Source: Bacteroides pyogenes
Lineage (GTDB): Bacteria; Bacteroidota; Bacteroidia; Bacteroidales; Bacteroidaceae
Length of the DNA: 64,000 nucleotides
NCBI RefSeq assembly: GCF_014196225.1
Contig: NZ_JACIDI010000007.1
Span: 94,833-158,832 of the forward strand
Direction: 5' to 3'
The translations under genes were made by a program, and so were the position numbers. The notes under the pieces are model-generated. The model ran no database searches and had not been told where the DNA came from. It worked only from the letters and a program-made list of their open reading frames with translations. Shown here one piece after another: positions 18,478 through 27,757 of this stretch (the stretch's first letter is position 1; every line of letters starts with the position of its first letter).

Positions 18478-21258
18478 ATGAATAAACTGAATTATATATT
18501 AACCACTCTGCTTCTGGGAGGAGCGGTTTCCGCGAATGCGCAATCATCGGTTGTGGCTTCGGAAAGCAAGCTGCCCGATACGTTAAGTGTCGGTTACCAA
18601 ATGAATGTATCTTCCCTGACAAGCAGTTATTCTGTAAGCGGAGTCAATGCTTCCGCTTTTGAGAAGTCTCCGCATGTGGATGTCAGTAAAGCTCTGTACG
18701 GGAAAATAGCCGGCTTGAACGTATATCAGGGAACGGGAGCGTCGCCCGACAACCTGTCGGGCCTGTCCATTCACCGGAATGCACCTTTGGTCTTGGTAGA
18801 CGGATATCCGCGAAACATTGATGATATCACGTCGATGGAAATAGAGTCGTGCTATATCCTCAAGGATGCAGCCGCGGCAGCTCTTTACGGAATGAGAGGA
18901 GCCAACGGTGTGGTGCTGATTACTACCAAGCGGGGTGCGAACGCTCGTCTGAAAGTGAAAGTGGATTATAACTTTGGCGTGAACAGCCGGTTTCGCTCAC
19001 CGGAGTTTGCCGATGCTTACACCTATGCCAAAGCGTTGAATACGGCATTGGCAGCCGATGGATTGGAAGAACGTTATAACGTGCAGGAACTGGACGCGTT
19101 TCAAACGGGAATTTATCCGTACGAATATCCCAATGTAGACTGGTGGAAAGAGATTCTGAATAAAAACGGATTTACGCACAACCTGAAAATGTCGTTCAAC
19201 GGAGGCAATGAGAAGTTCCGTTATTTCACCGTAATCGATTATTATCGCGACCGGTCTATGTTGAAAAAGAATACGGAAGATGACCGTTATGACACCAATC
19301 CTACCGACACACGGTTGCTTCTGCGCACCAATATCGATGTGAATATCACCGAAGGAACGTATCTGAAAGCGGGAATAGTAGGAAAACTGCATGAGACGAA
19401 CGGTACGCATTACGGACGAAATGCCATCTTCCGGCCTGTTTACCGGACTCCTTCGGCGGCATTCCCTATCCGTTATGCCAATGGCATATATGGAGGAAGC
19501 GCCGTTTACGGAGAGAAGAACCCCGTAGCGTTGTTGAAAGACTACGGTCACATAAGGAGTATGTATGGAACACTATTGGCCGATTTGAGCCTTCGCCAGA
19601 AGCTGAATATGCTGACTCAGGGCTTAGCGGCGGAAGTATCCGTTTCGTTCGATAACATCGGGGGCATGCAGGAGAGTAGCAGAAAAGAATACCGCTACAT
19701 GAATGCCAACGCCCGGATTACAGATGACGGAACATTGGTGACTACTCCGAAAGTATATGGAAAAGATTCTGAAACACTTGGGCATAGCCAGCCTTTCGAA
19801 AGCTTGTTGATGAGAAGCGACCTTCAGGCGAAAATAGATTATCGCCGCGCTTTCGGCAGGCACGAAATCGGCGGAGCGTTGATATACGATATGCAGTCGG
19901 TTGTGAAGCACGGAAGAAACAATACCGCCAAAAACCAGTCGGTGATTGTAAATGCCTCCTATATTTACGACAACCGCTACAGCATCAATGCGGTTTTCAA
20001 TCGTTCCGGTTCGGCTTACCTGCCGGATGGGGATAAATTCGATAACTATCCCGCCCTTTCTGCCGCATGGGTAGTGTCTAACGAAGCGTTTATGAAAAAG
20101 ATTCTTCCGGTCGATTTGCTTAAACTTCGCGCTTCTTACGGATTGTCAGGCTGGGATGGAAATCTAACTCACGAGTTGTGGCGGCAAGCTTATGGAGGCA
20201 GCGGAACCGGATACAACTTCGGAGCCAATGCAGCACAGGTATGGGGTGGTAGCGAAGGAGATCTGCCTGTTACAGGGCTGGTGGCCGAGAGGTCGGAAAA
20301 AGCGACGATAGGTGTGGATCTCGCAGCTTTCCGCAACCGATTGAATGTAAGCGTGGAAGGATTTTATGAAAAGCGTTCGGATGTGTTGGTGCCGGGTTCG
20401 AACTCTACTTCCGGAATTATTGGCATCGGTGTAGGGAAGGTGAATGAAGGAATCTATAAGTACAAGGGTTTCGATCTTGCTTTGGGATGGAATGACCAAA
20501 TCGGGGATTTCCGATACGGTGCGGGAGCTACGATGTCTTATCTCGATTCTGAAGTGGTAAATGAGAATCAGGCTTATCAGGAGCACGATTACTTGTACAC
20601 AAAGGGAAATCGTGTGGGACAAAGGTATGGCTTGGAAGTTATCGGCTTTTTCAACAGCCGTCAGGAGATTAACAATAGTCCGAGACAGACATTCTCTCAG
20701 GTATCGCCCGGAGATGTGAAGTACAAAGACCAGAACGGCGATAACATTATCGACGAAAAAGACGTTGTTCGCATGTTCGGCTCGTCCATCCCCCGTTGCT
20801 ACTTCGGATTTAACGTAAATCTGGGTTATAAACGGTTCGAAGTTTCCGCCGATTTCCAAGGGATGACGGGAGTAACTGTTTCGTTGCTCGACAGTCCGCT
20901 CTACCGTCCGCTTGTGGATAACGGAAACATTTCGCACACTTTCCTTAAAGAAGAAGTGTATTGGACTGCAGAGAATAAGGCGGGCGCCACTATGCCCCGG
21001 CTCACCACTCTCGAGAACATGAACAACTATCGCGCCAGTTCGCTTTGGTATCGCGACGGGTCGTTCATCAAACTGCGCAACCTGCTGGTGGCTTATACTT
21101 TCCCGAAATCGCAAACACGGTTTGCCGATTTGAAAGTGTTTGTGCAAGGAACCAATCTGTTTTCGCTGGATAACATCGGCTTTGCCGATCCCGAACAACT
21201 CGGAATCGCTTATCCGTCGACGAAAAGCTATTGGGCGGGTATTAAACTGAATTTCTAA
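18478..21258 (+). CDS. SusC-like transporter lacking the N-terminal regulatory domain (PUL 1, second)
   Basis: 926-residue outer-membrane transporter. After a signal peptide (residues 1-22, ending SANAQ) comes only a short unstructured segment and then the plug (YGKIAGLNVYQGTGASPD, NAPLVLVDGYPR, SCYILKDAAAAALYGMRGANGVVLITT). The carboxypeptidase-like domain seen in the first SusC is absent. The barrel ends KSYWAGIKLNF. At 926 residues it is about 130 shorter than its neighbour. The start at 18478 (MNKLNYILTT) is preferred over 18466 because it begins directly at the signal peptide. Paired with the SusD-like gene 13 bp downstream. Confidence 0.92.
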   Translation: MNKLNYILTTLLLGGAVSANAQSSVVASESKLPDTLSVGYQMNVSSLTSSYSVSGVNASAFEKSPHVDVSKALYGKIAGLNVYQGTGASPDNLSGLSIHRNAPLVLVDGYPRNIDDITSMEIESCYILKDAAAAALYGMRGANGVVLITTKRGANARLKVKVDYNFGVNSRFRSPEFADAYTYAKALNTALAADGLEERYNVQELDAFQTGIYPYEYPNVDWWKEILNKNGFTHNLKMSFNGGNEKFRYFTVIDYYRDRSMLKKNTEDDRYDTNPTDTRLLLRTNIDVNITEGTYLKAGIVGKLHETNGTHYGRNAIFRPVYRTPSAAFPIRYANGIYGGSAVYGEKNPVALLKDYGHIRSMYGTLLADLSLRQKLNMLTQGLAAEVSVSFDNIGGMQESSRKEYRYMNANARITDDGTLVTTPKVYGKDSETLGHSQPFESLLMRSDLQAKIDYRRAFGRHEIGGALIYDMQSVVKHGRNNTAKNQSVIVNASYIYDNRYSINAVFNRSGSAYLPDGDKFDNYPALSAAWVVSNEAFMKKILPVDLLKLRASYGLSGWDGNLTHELWRQAYGGSGTGYNFGANAAQVWGGSEGDLPVTGLVAERSEKATIGVDLAAFRNRLNVSVEGFYEKRSDVLVPGSNSTSGIIGIGVGKVNEGIYKYKGFDLALGWNDQIGDFRYGAGATMSYLDSEVVNENQAYQEHDYLYTKGNRVGQRYGLEVIGFFNSRQEINNSPRQTFSQVSPGDVKYKDQNGDNIIDEKDVVRMFGSSIPRCYFGFNVNLGYKRFEVSADFQGMTGVTVSLLDSPLYRPLVDNGNISHTFLKEEVYWTAENKAGATMPRLTTLENMNNYRASSLWYRDGSFIKLRNLLVAYTFPKSQTRFADLKVFVQGTNLFSLDNIGFADPEQLGIAYPSTKSYWAGIKLNF

Positions 21259-21271
21259 TGCAAACTAACTG

Positions 21272-22999
21272 ATGAATGCTATGAGAGTAAAATACATTAT
21301 CATGACTATATGGTCTTCGTTGTTGTTGGCTTCATGCAACTATCTCGATTTCGATGAGACAAGCGGACTGAAAACAAAAGAAGACATGTACAAATATTTC
21401 GGAAGCACCGAGAATATGCTTACCCATGTATATTCATTCATGCCACAGGGATGCCGCTGGTTCGGAACTTCGGGAGCTTTATACCCTGAAGGGTACGGAA
21501 TGCGTGATTGCGCTTCCGACGACGGAGAGTTCGGAGCGGTAGCGGAACCCGTGCAAAATGTGAACAACGGCAACTGGTCGCCGATTAAGACTTACGATGA
21601 TGCGTGGATGCTGTACAATGGCATACGTGCCGCCAACAGTTTTATTGAAGACATTGCCAAAGTCGATTTCTCGCGTTACGAGTACAATGGGAATTATAAG
21701 AACTGGATGAAGAAGCTGAAGTATTTCCCCTACGAGGCGAGGGTGCTGCGGGCGTATTACTTTTTTGAACTGGCGCGCCGCTACGGCGATATTGCCATGC
21801 CCTTGAAGGTTCTGAATAAAGAGGAGGCGAATACGATCGGAAAAACTCCATTCGATGAGGTGATCCGCTTCATTGTCGACGAATGTGAAGAAGCGGCAGA
21901 GAATTTGCCCGAGAGCTATGCCAACGAACCCGACAAGCAGGTGGGACGCATAACGAAAGGCTTTGCCATGGCGGTGAAATCGAAGGCTTTGCTCTATGCC
22001 GCCAGCAAGCTGCACAACCCTTCGATGGACGCTGAAAGATGGAAACAGTCGACTAAAGCGGCACTGGATATAATGGAAACCGGGTTGTATGCTCTCTCTT
22101 CACAGGAGAGCGCCAATAATGTTGCTTCTACCGAAGTGGTCCTGATGCGCATGAATTCCGAATCGGCAAACTTCGAATTGTATAATTTTCCTATCCGGTT
22201 CACCGAAGGGAGACGTGGCTCAGGTATGATTGCTTACGGCAATTTCCCTTCCCAGAATCTTGTAGATGCTTTTGAGACGGTAAACGGCTATAAAGTGACT
22301 TTGGAAGATAAAGGTTGGGTCTGCGCCGATCCGCAGTTTGATGCGCAGAATCCTTACGCTAATCGTGACCCGCGCTTCTACCGGGTGGTTCTGGCCAACG
22401 GATCGAAGTTCAAAGAAAGCACTATCGAGACCTTCGAGGGTGGAAAAGACTGTTTCCCGGTAACGCAAGGCGGCTCTCCTACCGGATATTACCTGCGCAA
22501 ATACATTCAGGAGACTACGAGCTTTACGCCCGACAAGGAAGTAAGCAACAAGCATCATTGGGTGATTTACCGTTATGCGGAAACGTTGCTCACGTATGCC
22601 GAATCGATGATAAACGCTTTCGGTGATGCAAACTATACGGACGGTGTGTATAAGCATTCCGCTCTATGGGCGCTCAATGAGGTGCGAAAGAATGCAGGCA
22701 TGCCCGCAATCCCTTCGTGCGACAAAGATGAGTTCATCCGGCGTTTGTACAACGAGTGGCGGGTAGAGTTTGCTTTCGAAGATCACCGCTTTTGGGATGT
22801 GAGAAGGTGGAAGATTGCCGATTCTACACAAAGGGAACTATACGGTGTAAAAATAGAAAAGAAGCAGGACGGTAGTTTCTCTTTTTACAGAAACCTTTAC
22901 GAAATCCGCAAGTGGAGGGACTGCATGTATCTGTATCCCATTCCGCAAAGCGAGTTGTATAAAAATAAGAACTTGAATCCTCAAAACGCAGGATGGTAA
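21272..22999 (+). CDS. SusD/RagB-like glycan-binding lipoprotein (PUL 1, second)
   Basis: 575-residue surface lipoprotein paired with the second SusC-like transporter. Signal peptide and lipobox LLLASC within the first 22 residues. Conserved SusD helices include FPYEARVLRAYYFFELARRYGD, HHWVIYRYAETLLTYAESM and EWRVEFAFEDHRFWDVRRW, and it ends with YLYPIPQSELYKNKNLNPQNAGW-type wording. An in-frame ATG at 21281 (MRVKYI) is an equally good start. It is clearly diverged from the first SusD, so the tandem pairs are not a recent duplication. Confidence 0.93.
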   Translation: MNAMRVKYIIMTIWSSLLLASCNYLDFDETSGLKTKEDMYKYFGSTENMLTHVYSFMPQGCRWFGTSGALYPEGYGMRDCASDDGEFGAVAEPVQNVNNGNWSPIKTYDDAWMLYNGIRAANSFIEDIAKVDFSRYEYNGNYKNWMKKLKYFPYEARVLRAYYFFELARRYGDIAMPLKVLNKEEANTIGKTPFDEVIRFIVDECEEAAENLPESYANEPDKQVGRITKGFAMAVKSKALLYAASKLHNPSMDAERWKQSTKAALDIMETGLYALSSQESANNVASTEVVLMRMNSESANFELYNFPIRFTEGRRGSGMIAYGNFPSQNLVDAFETVNGYKVTLEDKGWVCADPQFDAQNPYANRDPRFYRVVLANGSKFKESTIETFEGGKDCFPVTQGGSPTGYYLRKYIQETTSFTPDKEVSNKHHWVIYRYAETLLTYAESMINAFGDANYTDGVYKHSALWALNEVRKNAGMPAIPSCDKDEFIRRLYNEWRVEFAFEDHRFWDVRRWKIADSTQRELYGVKIEKKQDGSFSFYRNLYEIRKWRDCMYLYPIPQSELYKNKNLNPQNAGW

Positions 23000-23031
23000 T
23001 CAATTTGTTTAATCCAATAGTTTAAAGACGT

Positions 23032-24510
23032 ATGAAAAAGTTATATAACAACACATTATTGCAACTGATTTTTGCCTTGTGCGCATTCAGTTTCACCGCT
23101 TGTCAGGAGTTCGATATCGACTCTCAACCGGAAGGTCCGCTCAATATCCGCATCGATGCGCAAGACGCGTATACCGTAACGGCTACTTCACCCAGCAATG
23201 TGGTTTTCAATATCAGCTCCAACACTCCGTGGACAATCAGCAGCGACCGGCAATGGTGCAAGGCTACTCCCGCCATGAGCGCGTCCAGCTCGCTGGTTTC
23301 GGAAATTGTGGTGACAACGGAGCCGAATACCGGAAAACAGTCGCGTACAGCTACGCTGACAATCAAAGCCGAAGGCATCGAAGAAGCAAGGGTAATCACC
23401 ATCACGCAAGCTTCGAAAGAAAATCTGGTGGTGATTCCTTACGACGGAATGGTTCCCACCGAAGGCGGAAAAATCTCTTTCAACATCATTTCGAATAAAC
23501 CTTGGGAGATTATTCCTTCCACTCAGTTCCTCGAAAACATTGACAAGGCTTCCGGGCAAGGGAATGAGAGCGGAGAGAAAGAAAGTATCAGCATCACTCT
23601 TCCCGAAAATCCGGGTGCGCGGAGAAGCGGCACACTTACCGTGAAGACCGATTATGAAGAGTTTACCTTCACTGTTCATCAGGATGGAGTGGTAATTGAG
23701 CAGGAAGAGCCTTCGGAAAGCGGAACAATTGACTTCGGCTGGAACGAATCGGAAAAAGTGGTGAAAGTGCGGGCGAATAAGGCTTGGAAGGTGAAAGTGC
23801 CCGAAGAGTTTGCTGCTTGGATGAGAGCGGAAGCTCTGAACGAATCGGAACTGAAGATATCTGTGAAGCCCAGCAACCGGTTGGTTACCCGGAAGGCACA
23901 TGTGTTGCTGTCGACAGTAGACATTATTCCGGGCTTTGAGGGAGTATCTTTCGGAATCACGCAACGCCCGCAGTTCTGGTTCAGTGCGGCCGGTGAAAAC
24001 TATACAGTGGACGAGCAAACCGGAAATGTGAAAATGAAGGCAGTTGTAAACAACAATATCGTTTCCAACTATGCGTTCAGGAAAGGACGCCTGAGTTTCG
24101 AATTCGCAGAAATGAACCTGACGGGAAAATCGCGCTTGGTATTCAATATGTGGCCGAACAAGGGAAATACCAACTTCCATTTCTGGCTGAGGTCGGATGC
24201 TCCATGCCAGTACACATGCGGCGGCAGCGGGTTTGCGTGGCAGCAGAAAACCTTCAAGCTGACAGCGGAACAAGTGAACGCGATTCGCAAGATAGATTTT
24301 TATGTGGAAAACGATCCGGATAATGCCGGCAAGCTGAGATTGAGACTGGTGATCGACGGGACGGAGATGGCCGTGCTCGGCAATAAGAGCAACTGTTACG
24401 AGGAAGATCCCGACAATAATCCGGGGCAAATGGTGAATCTTCAGATCACAGTAGCGGAACCTGACGATTACTATGTGATTAAGAGCATCACCCACGAACC
24501 TGCGGAGTGA
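23032..24510 (+). CDS. BACON-domain surface lipoprotein (PUL 1, first)
   Basis: 492-residue lipoprotein (lipobox FTAC, Cys24). Two or three BACON repeats occupy about residues 40-315, each with the marks (F/V)NISSNTPWTI, a W-C or W-L turn and TITQ at the repeat end. A C-terminal beta-rich domain (about 320-492) has several exposed aromatics (FHFWLRSD, GFAWQQK) and is probably the glycan-binding module. By position after SusC/SusD it is a candidate surface glycan-binding protein. BACON domains usually act as spacers; a mucin-binding role has also been proposed. Confidence 0.85.
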   Translation: MKKLYNNTLLQLIFALCAFSFTACQEFDIDSQPEGPLNIRIDAQDAYTVTATSPSNVVFNISSNTPWTISSDRQWCKATPAMSASSSLVSEIVVTTEPNTGKQSRTATLTIKAEGIEEARVITITQASKENLVVIPYDGMVPTEGGKISFNIISNKPWEIIPSTQFLENIDKASGQGNESGEKESISITLPENPGARRSGTLTVKTDYEEFTFTVHQDGVVIEQEEPSESGTIDFGWNESEKVVKVRANKAWKVKVPEEFAAWMRAEALNESELKISVKPSNRLVTRKAHVLLSTVDIIPGFEGVSFGITQRPQFWFSAAGENYTVDEQTGNVKMKAVVNNNIVSNYAFRKGRLSFEFAEMNLTGKSRLVFNMWPNKGNTNFHFWLRSDAPCQYTCGGSGFAWQQKTFKLTAEQVNAIRKIDFYVENDPDNAGKLRLRLVIDGTEMAVLGNKSNCYEEDPDNNPGQMVNLQITVAEPDDYYVIKSITHEPAE

Positions 24511-24537
24511 TTTTAAAAAGCTAAAAACGAAAAGATT

Positions 24538-26019
24538 ATGAAACTTGTGAAATATAGAACAGCATTATTGGGCTTTTCGCTCTTTGCTCTTTGGGGGATG
24601 TCTCTCTTGCTGCAAAGTTGTAAAGATGATGAGAAAGCCGAGAAATGGGTCGACTTGCGTTACAGGGTGGAAGATGCTTACTTGTTGGAAGCCAAAAATC
24701 CCGAGCCGGTTTCTTTCCTTGTCAAATCGACCGATCCTTGGGAAGTGTTCGGCAAATACGATTGGTACGCTATCTCGCCCGCTAAGGGCGAGGCGGGTGA
24801 GACTTATACGGTAACCATCACCTGCAAAGAAAATACGGAGCTCGACGACCGGACGGATACCATCAGTATCAAAAGCGACTATTGGACGGGCAAACGGTTT
24901 GTGCTTACGCAAAAGGGCATCGCCTATCTCGATGTGGAAGGCGTGGAGATGATTGGAAGGGAAGGAGAGGAGATGGCATTCGATGTGCTCAGCAATCAGA
25001 AATGGACGGCGAAGGTAACGGAAGGCGCTGTTTGGCTGAAACTCCGCTCGGGGATGTCCGGCGAACAGAATGGGAAAGTTGTAGTGTCCGCTTCTCCCAA
25101 TACGGGCGAGCAGCGCACGGGCGTAGTGACCATATACGATCGCCACGGTAAGGTGGCGCGCGAAGTAGCGTGTACACAAGACGGTGTTTTGCTGACTCCC
25201 GCAACTCCCGAAAACGGAAAATGGTTTGCCGTGTACGAGAAAGCGCAGCAACTGGTGATTCCTGTGGAGTCGAACGCAGAATGGAGCGTATCTAAAGAGA
25301 ATGAGGCAGATGACGACTGGTACGAGTTTGAAAAGACTTCGTTCAGCGGTTCCGCCAATCTGGTAATCAATGTATCCGAACACAAAGGTTCCAGCGTGCG
25401 TACAGGGATAATCGTGCTCACTACCAAAGCTGACGAGGGAGCTACTCCGCTTGTGAAAACAGTGAAGTTCAAACAAGCCAATCCGAAGATTCCGGTGGTG
25501 AAAGAGGTGAACCGTACCATCAGCGGAGATTTCTACGGTCCGGGCGGCTTGATGCCGGGACGCTACAATTTCTATCTGGAGCCGTTTGGCAATACACGCG
25601 TCAATCTGTTCTTTATCTGGAGCGGAAGCAACCCGTATGCGGAATTGCGTTTCCATGTGCTGAACAAGAAAACGAGCCTGAGCACTACCCCTTGGTGCGG
25701 CGATGTGTTTAGCGAGAACAGCAATTGTATCCGCGACGTAGATACCGGGAAGCCGAATGTGTTGTCGTTCGATATTCAGAAGGCGGTCGCCCCGAATGAT
25801 CCGTCTAAGGCATGGATTTATACCGAATGGATACTCAACGATGTGGTGATAGCCAAGGCAACCAGCGACGGTATAACCGATTCGAACGGTTCGAGCGATA
25901 CATGGAAAGTTCCGTTCGACCAGATCAGCGCCGGGGGAACCTTCTTGCTGCGCGCGTCAGGAGGAAGCGTAGTGCTTACGAAGTGGGAGTACATCGCTCC
26001 GCTGGTTTGGGGAGATTAA
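24538..26019 (+). CDS. BACON-domain surface lipoprotein (PUL 1, second)
   Basis: 493-residue lipoprotein with signal peptide and lipobox near LLLQSC (about Cys28). Three BACON-type repeats span about residues 40-320 (FLVKSTDPWEVFGKYDW; FDVLSNQKWTAKV; IPVESNAEWSVSKE), each ending in an FVLTQ, VACTQ or VKFKQ strand. The C-terminal domain (about 325-493) is beta-rich with many Trp and Tyr (NLFFIWSGSNPY, AWIYTEWILN). Same architecture as the preceding gene but low identity by eye, so it may bind a different part of the same glycan. Confidence 0.85.
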   Translation: MKLVKYRTALLGFSLFALWGMSLLLQSCKDDEKAEKWVDLRYRVEDAYLLEAKNPEPVSFLVKSTDPWEVFGKYDWYAISPAKGEAGETYTVTITCKENTELDDRTDTISIKSDYWTGKRFVLTQKGIAYLDVEGVEMIGREGEEMAFDVLSNQKWTAKVTEGAVWLKLRSGMSGEQNGKVVVSASPNTGEQRTGVVTIYDRHGKVAREVACTQDGVLLTPATPENGKWFAVYEKAQQLVIPVESNAEWSVSKENEADDDWYEFEKTSFSGSANLVINVSEHKGSSVRTGIIVLTTKADEGATPLVKTVKFKQANPKIPVVKEVNRTISGDFYGPGGLMPGRYNFYLEPFGNTRVNLFFIWSGSNPYAELRFHVLNKKTSLSTTPWCGDVFSENSNCIRDVDTGKPNVLSFDIQKAVAPNDPSKAWIYTEWILNDVVIAKATSDGITDSNGSSDTWKVPFDQISAGGTFLLRASGGSVVLTKWEYIAPLVWGD

Positions 26020-26061
26020 AGCATCGGCAACCGATATATGAATCAATAAAACAACAAGAAT

Positions 26062-27168
26062 ATGATAAAGAAAAAATTATTACTTTCGCTGGGTATGGCT
26101 TTGCTGGGGTTCTCCTGCATCGCCTGCTCGGATGACGACAGTACGGGAAGCGTTGTTTCGCCAAAGAAGTACCCGCTCACCGCCTTTGCTGTCAAGGTAG
26201 GAGATTCGTTTTTCCACGGGAAAATAGACCAGACGGCGCATAAGGTGGAAATCGGGGCTATCGAAGATGCCAATACCATTACAGGAGTGGAATATACGCT
26301 GATGAGCAATGACGCTGTCATTGCTCCCGACCCTTCCGCGTTTATCGGGAAATGGGAAAAAGAGCAGACAGTGACCGTTACAACCGAAGATGGCAAGCAG
26401 ACGACTTATACCATCGTACTTACGAAGTTTGACGAAACGTATAAGAACCTGTTGTTTGTAGACGACTTTAACACCGGCAGCACGCCCGATCCGGAGAAAT
26501 GGGCGCTTTGTAAGAAAGCCGGCTCCGACTGGAACGATGAGATGTCTGAAAGTTACAACCAAGCCTATCTGAAAGACGGCAAGCTGGTGTTGGTGGCAGA
26601 AAAAGTTAACGGAGAATATAAGGCGGGCGGCATAGAAACCAACGGTAAATTCGATTTTACTTTCGGACGCGTAGAGGTACGGGCAAGAATCACCCAATGT
26701 CCGAACGGTGCTTTCCCCGCCATCTGGATGATGCCCCGCAAGTTTATCTACAACGGTTGGCCCAACTGCGGAGAGATTGACATTATGGAGCATGTCAAGC
26801 AGGAGCCTCATATTCACCATACGATACACACCAACTATACGTATAATTTAGGCATTAAGAAACCGTCTAACACAAAAACGGTGGTCTGCGATTACCGGAA
26901 TTGGAATACCTATGGGATGGAATGGAGCGAAGACCGGCTTACCTTTTTTGTCAACGGGCAGGAAACATTCTCATATCCCAACCTGAAGTTGGAGAACGAA
27001 GCGGAAATGAAGCAATGGCCCTTTACCAAAGATTCTTCATTCTATTTGATACTGAACATGGGTTTGGGCGGAGATCGCCCCGGCTCGTGGGCAGGCCCCG
27101 TAGATGACGATAATCTGCCGGCTGTGATGGAGGTGGATTGGGTGAGAGTGACCAAACTGTCCGAATAG
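26062..27168 (+). CDS. GH16 family endo-glycanase lipoprotein (PUL 1)
   Basis: 368-residue lipoprotein, probably on the cell surface (signal peptide with Cys19 or Cys22). Residues about 33-125 form a beta-rich N-terminal domain; the GH16 jelly-roll catalytic domain spans about 130-368. The catalytic motif is EIDIME at residues 238-243 (nucleophile E238, acid/base E243), preceded by FPAIWMMP and followed by HIHHTIHTNY, as in the laminarinase-like GH16_3 group. Candidate substrates are beta-1,3-glucan or mixed-linkage glucan. The same subfamily also contains gut Bacteroides endo-O-glycanases that cut poly-LacNAc in mucin, so the substrate is not settled. Last gene of PUL 1. Confidence 0.93.
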   Translation: MIKKKLLLSLGMALLGFSCIACSDDDSTGSVVSPKKYPLTAFAVKVGDSFFHGKIDQTAHKVEIGAIEDANTITGVEYTLMSNDAVIAPDPSAFIGKWEKEQTVTVTTEDGKQTTYTIVLTKFDETYKNLLFVDDFNTGSTPDPEKWALCKKAGSDWNDEMSESYNQAYLKDGKLVLVAEKVNGEYKAGGIETNGKFDFTFGRVEVRARITQCPNGAFPAIWMMPRKFIYNGWPNCGEIDIMEHVKQEPHIHHTIHTNYTYNLGIKKPSNTKTVVCDYRNWNTYGMEWSEDRLTFFVNGQETFSYPNLKLENEAEMKQWPFTKDSSFYLILNMGLGGDRPGSWAGPVDDDNLPAVMEVDWVRVTKLSE

Positions 27169-27275
27169 CCGCAAGCGCGGAGAAAGGCTTGAAGCAGTCT
27201 TTCGGGATGAAGGCAGATGTGCAAGAGGCGCTCTGAAACACTCGGAAGTCATCATCTGCATTCGAGTATACAATG

Positions 27276-27316
27276 AAAGCCGTTTCAGCTATAAATTCAC
27301 AAGCTGAAACGGCTTT
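27276..27316 (+). terminator. Terminator-like hairpin after PUL 1
   Basis: Perfect 15-bp inverted repeat (27276-27290 with 27302-27316), stem AAAGCCGTTTCAGCT, 11-nt loop, with the right arm ending in TTT. It lies about 110 bp after the GH16 stop. Confidence 0.75.
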
Positions 27317-27346
27317 ATTCGGATATACGCCGATGGAGATAGATAT

Positions 27347-27369
27347 CTATCGCCGTAAGCATATATATA
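27347..27369 (+). repeat. Solitary unit of the 22-bp repeat family
   Basis: Reads CTATCGCCGTAAGC then ATATATATA. This closely matches the second unit of the 9.6-kb array (CTACCGCCGCTGAGC followed by ATATATAT). Confidence 0.5.
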
Positions 27370-27375
27370 CAGCTT

Positions 27376-27439
27376 AGTTTCCCACTGGGGAAACAAAAGT
27401 TTCCCTTAATGGACACAAAAGTTTCCCCAGTGGGAAACT
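27376..27439. repeat. 19-bp perfect inverted repeat, GTTTCCC/GGGAAAC
   Basis: Arms 27376-27394 and 27421-27439 are exact reverse complements. Each arm is itself a hairpin (GTTTCCC-ACTG-GGGAAAC). A further AAAGTTTCCC sits in the 26-bp loop. Confidence 0.8.
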
Positions 27440-27601
27440 CTTGTGTCACAAGCATGAAAAACAACGAAACTCTGCATGTTTGTTTCAAAACACCCTTTTG
27501 TGAAGCGCGCCGTGGCGGTGGGAAAACAACGAAACTCCGGATGTTTGGTTCTCTTTGTATCGAACTTGAGGATGCGCGGCCTTTGGGGGTAAAAGACCGG
27601 C

Positions 27602-27757
27602 TACCATCCTTTATTTAGCTCCATGTAGTACGTTGCTGTGAAGCTTTCTCTGCTCTCCTGCTGGTTGGAACCCACAATGCCCTCCAATGTGCAGTACGTT
27701 GCTGTGAAGCATCGTTGCCTGCACGGTGGCGTTACCATCCTTTATTCTGCTCCAATG
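27602..27757. repeat. Decayed duplicates of the susD 3' end
   Basis: The last codons of the SusD-like gene (TACCATCCTTTATT, then GCTCCAATGT) recur at 27602-27625 outside the gene. A linked block AGTACGTTGCTGTGAAGC occurs at 27627-27644 and 27693-27710. This looks like repeated partial duplication of the gene end. Confidence 0.65.

Larger units (their letters stand above)
27169..27731. other. Intergenic region between convergent PULs, repeat-rich
   Basis: About 560 bp where PUL 1 (plus) meets the second SusCD locus (minus). It holds the PUL 1 terminator, one stray unit of the 22-bp repeat (27347-27369), a 19-bp inverted repeat, a short direct-repeat pair (acaacgaaac at 27461 and 27526) and decayed copies of the neighbouring susD 3' end. 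No gene is credible here. Confidence 0.6.

Noticed and set aside
23188..24495. 435-codon antisense ORF opposite the first BACON gene
   Set aside because: Shadow frame; the plus-strand gene has a lipobox and BACON repeats.
27376..27439. Invertible promoter flanked by inverted repeats
   Set aside because: Only 26 bp separate the arms, no promoter lies between them and no invertase gene is adjacent; xerD at 48.4 kb looks like a housekeeping recombinase.
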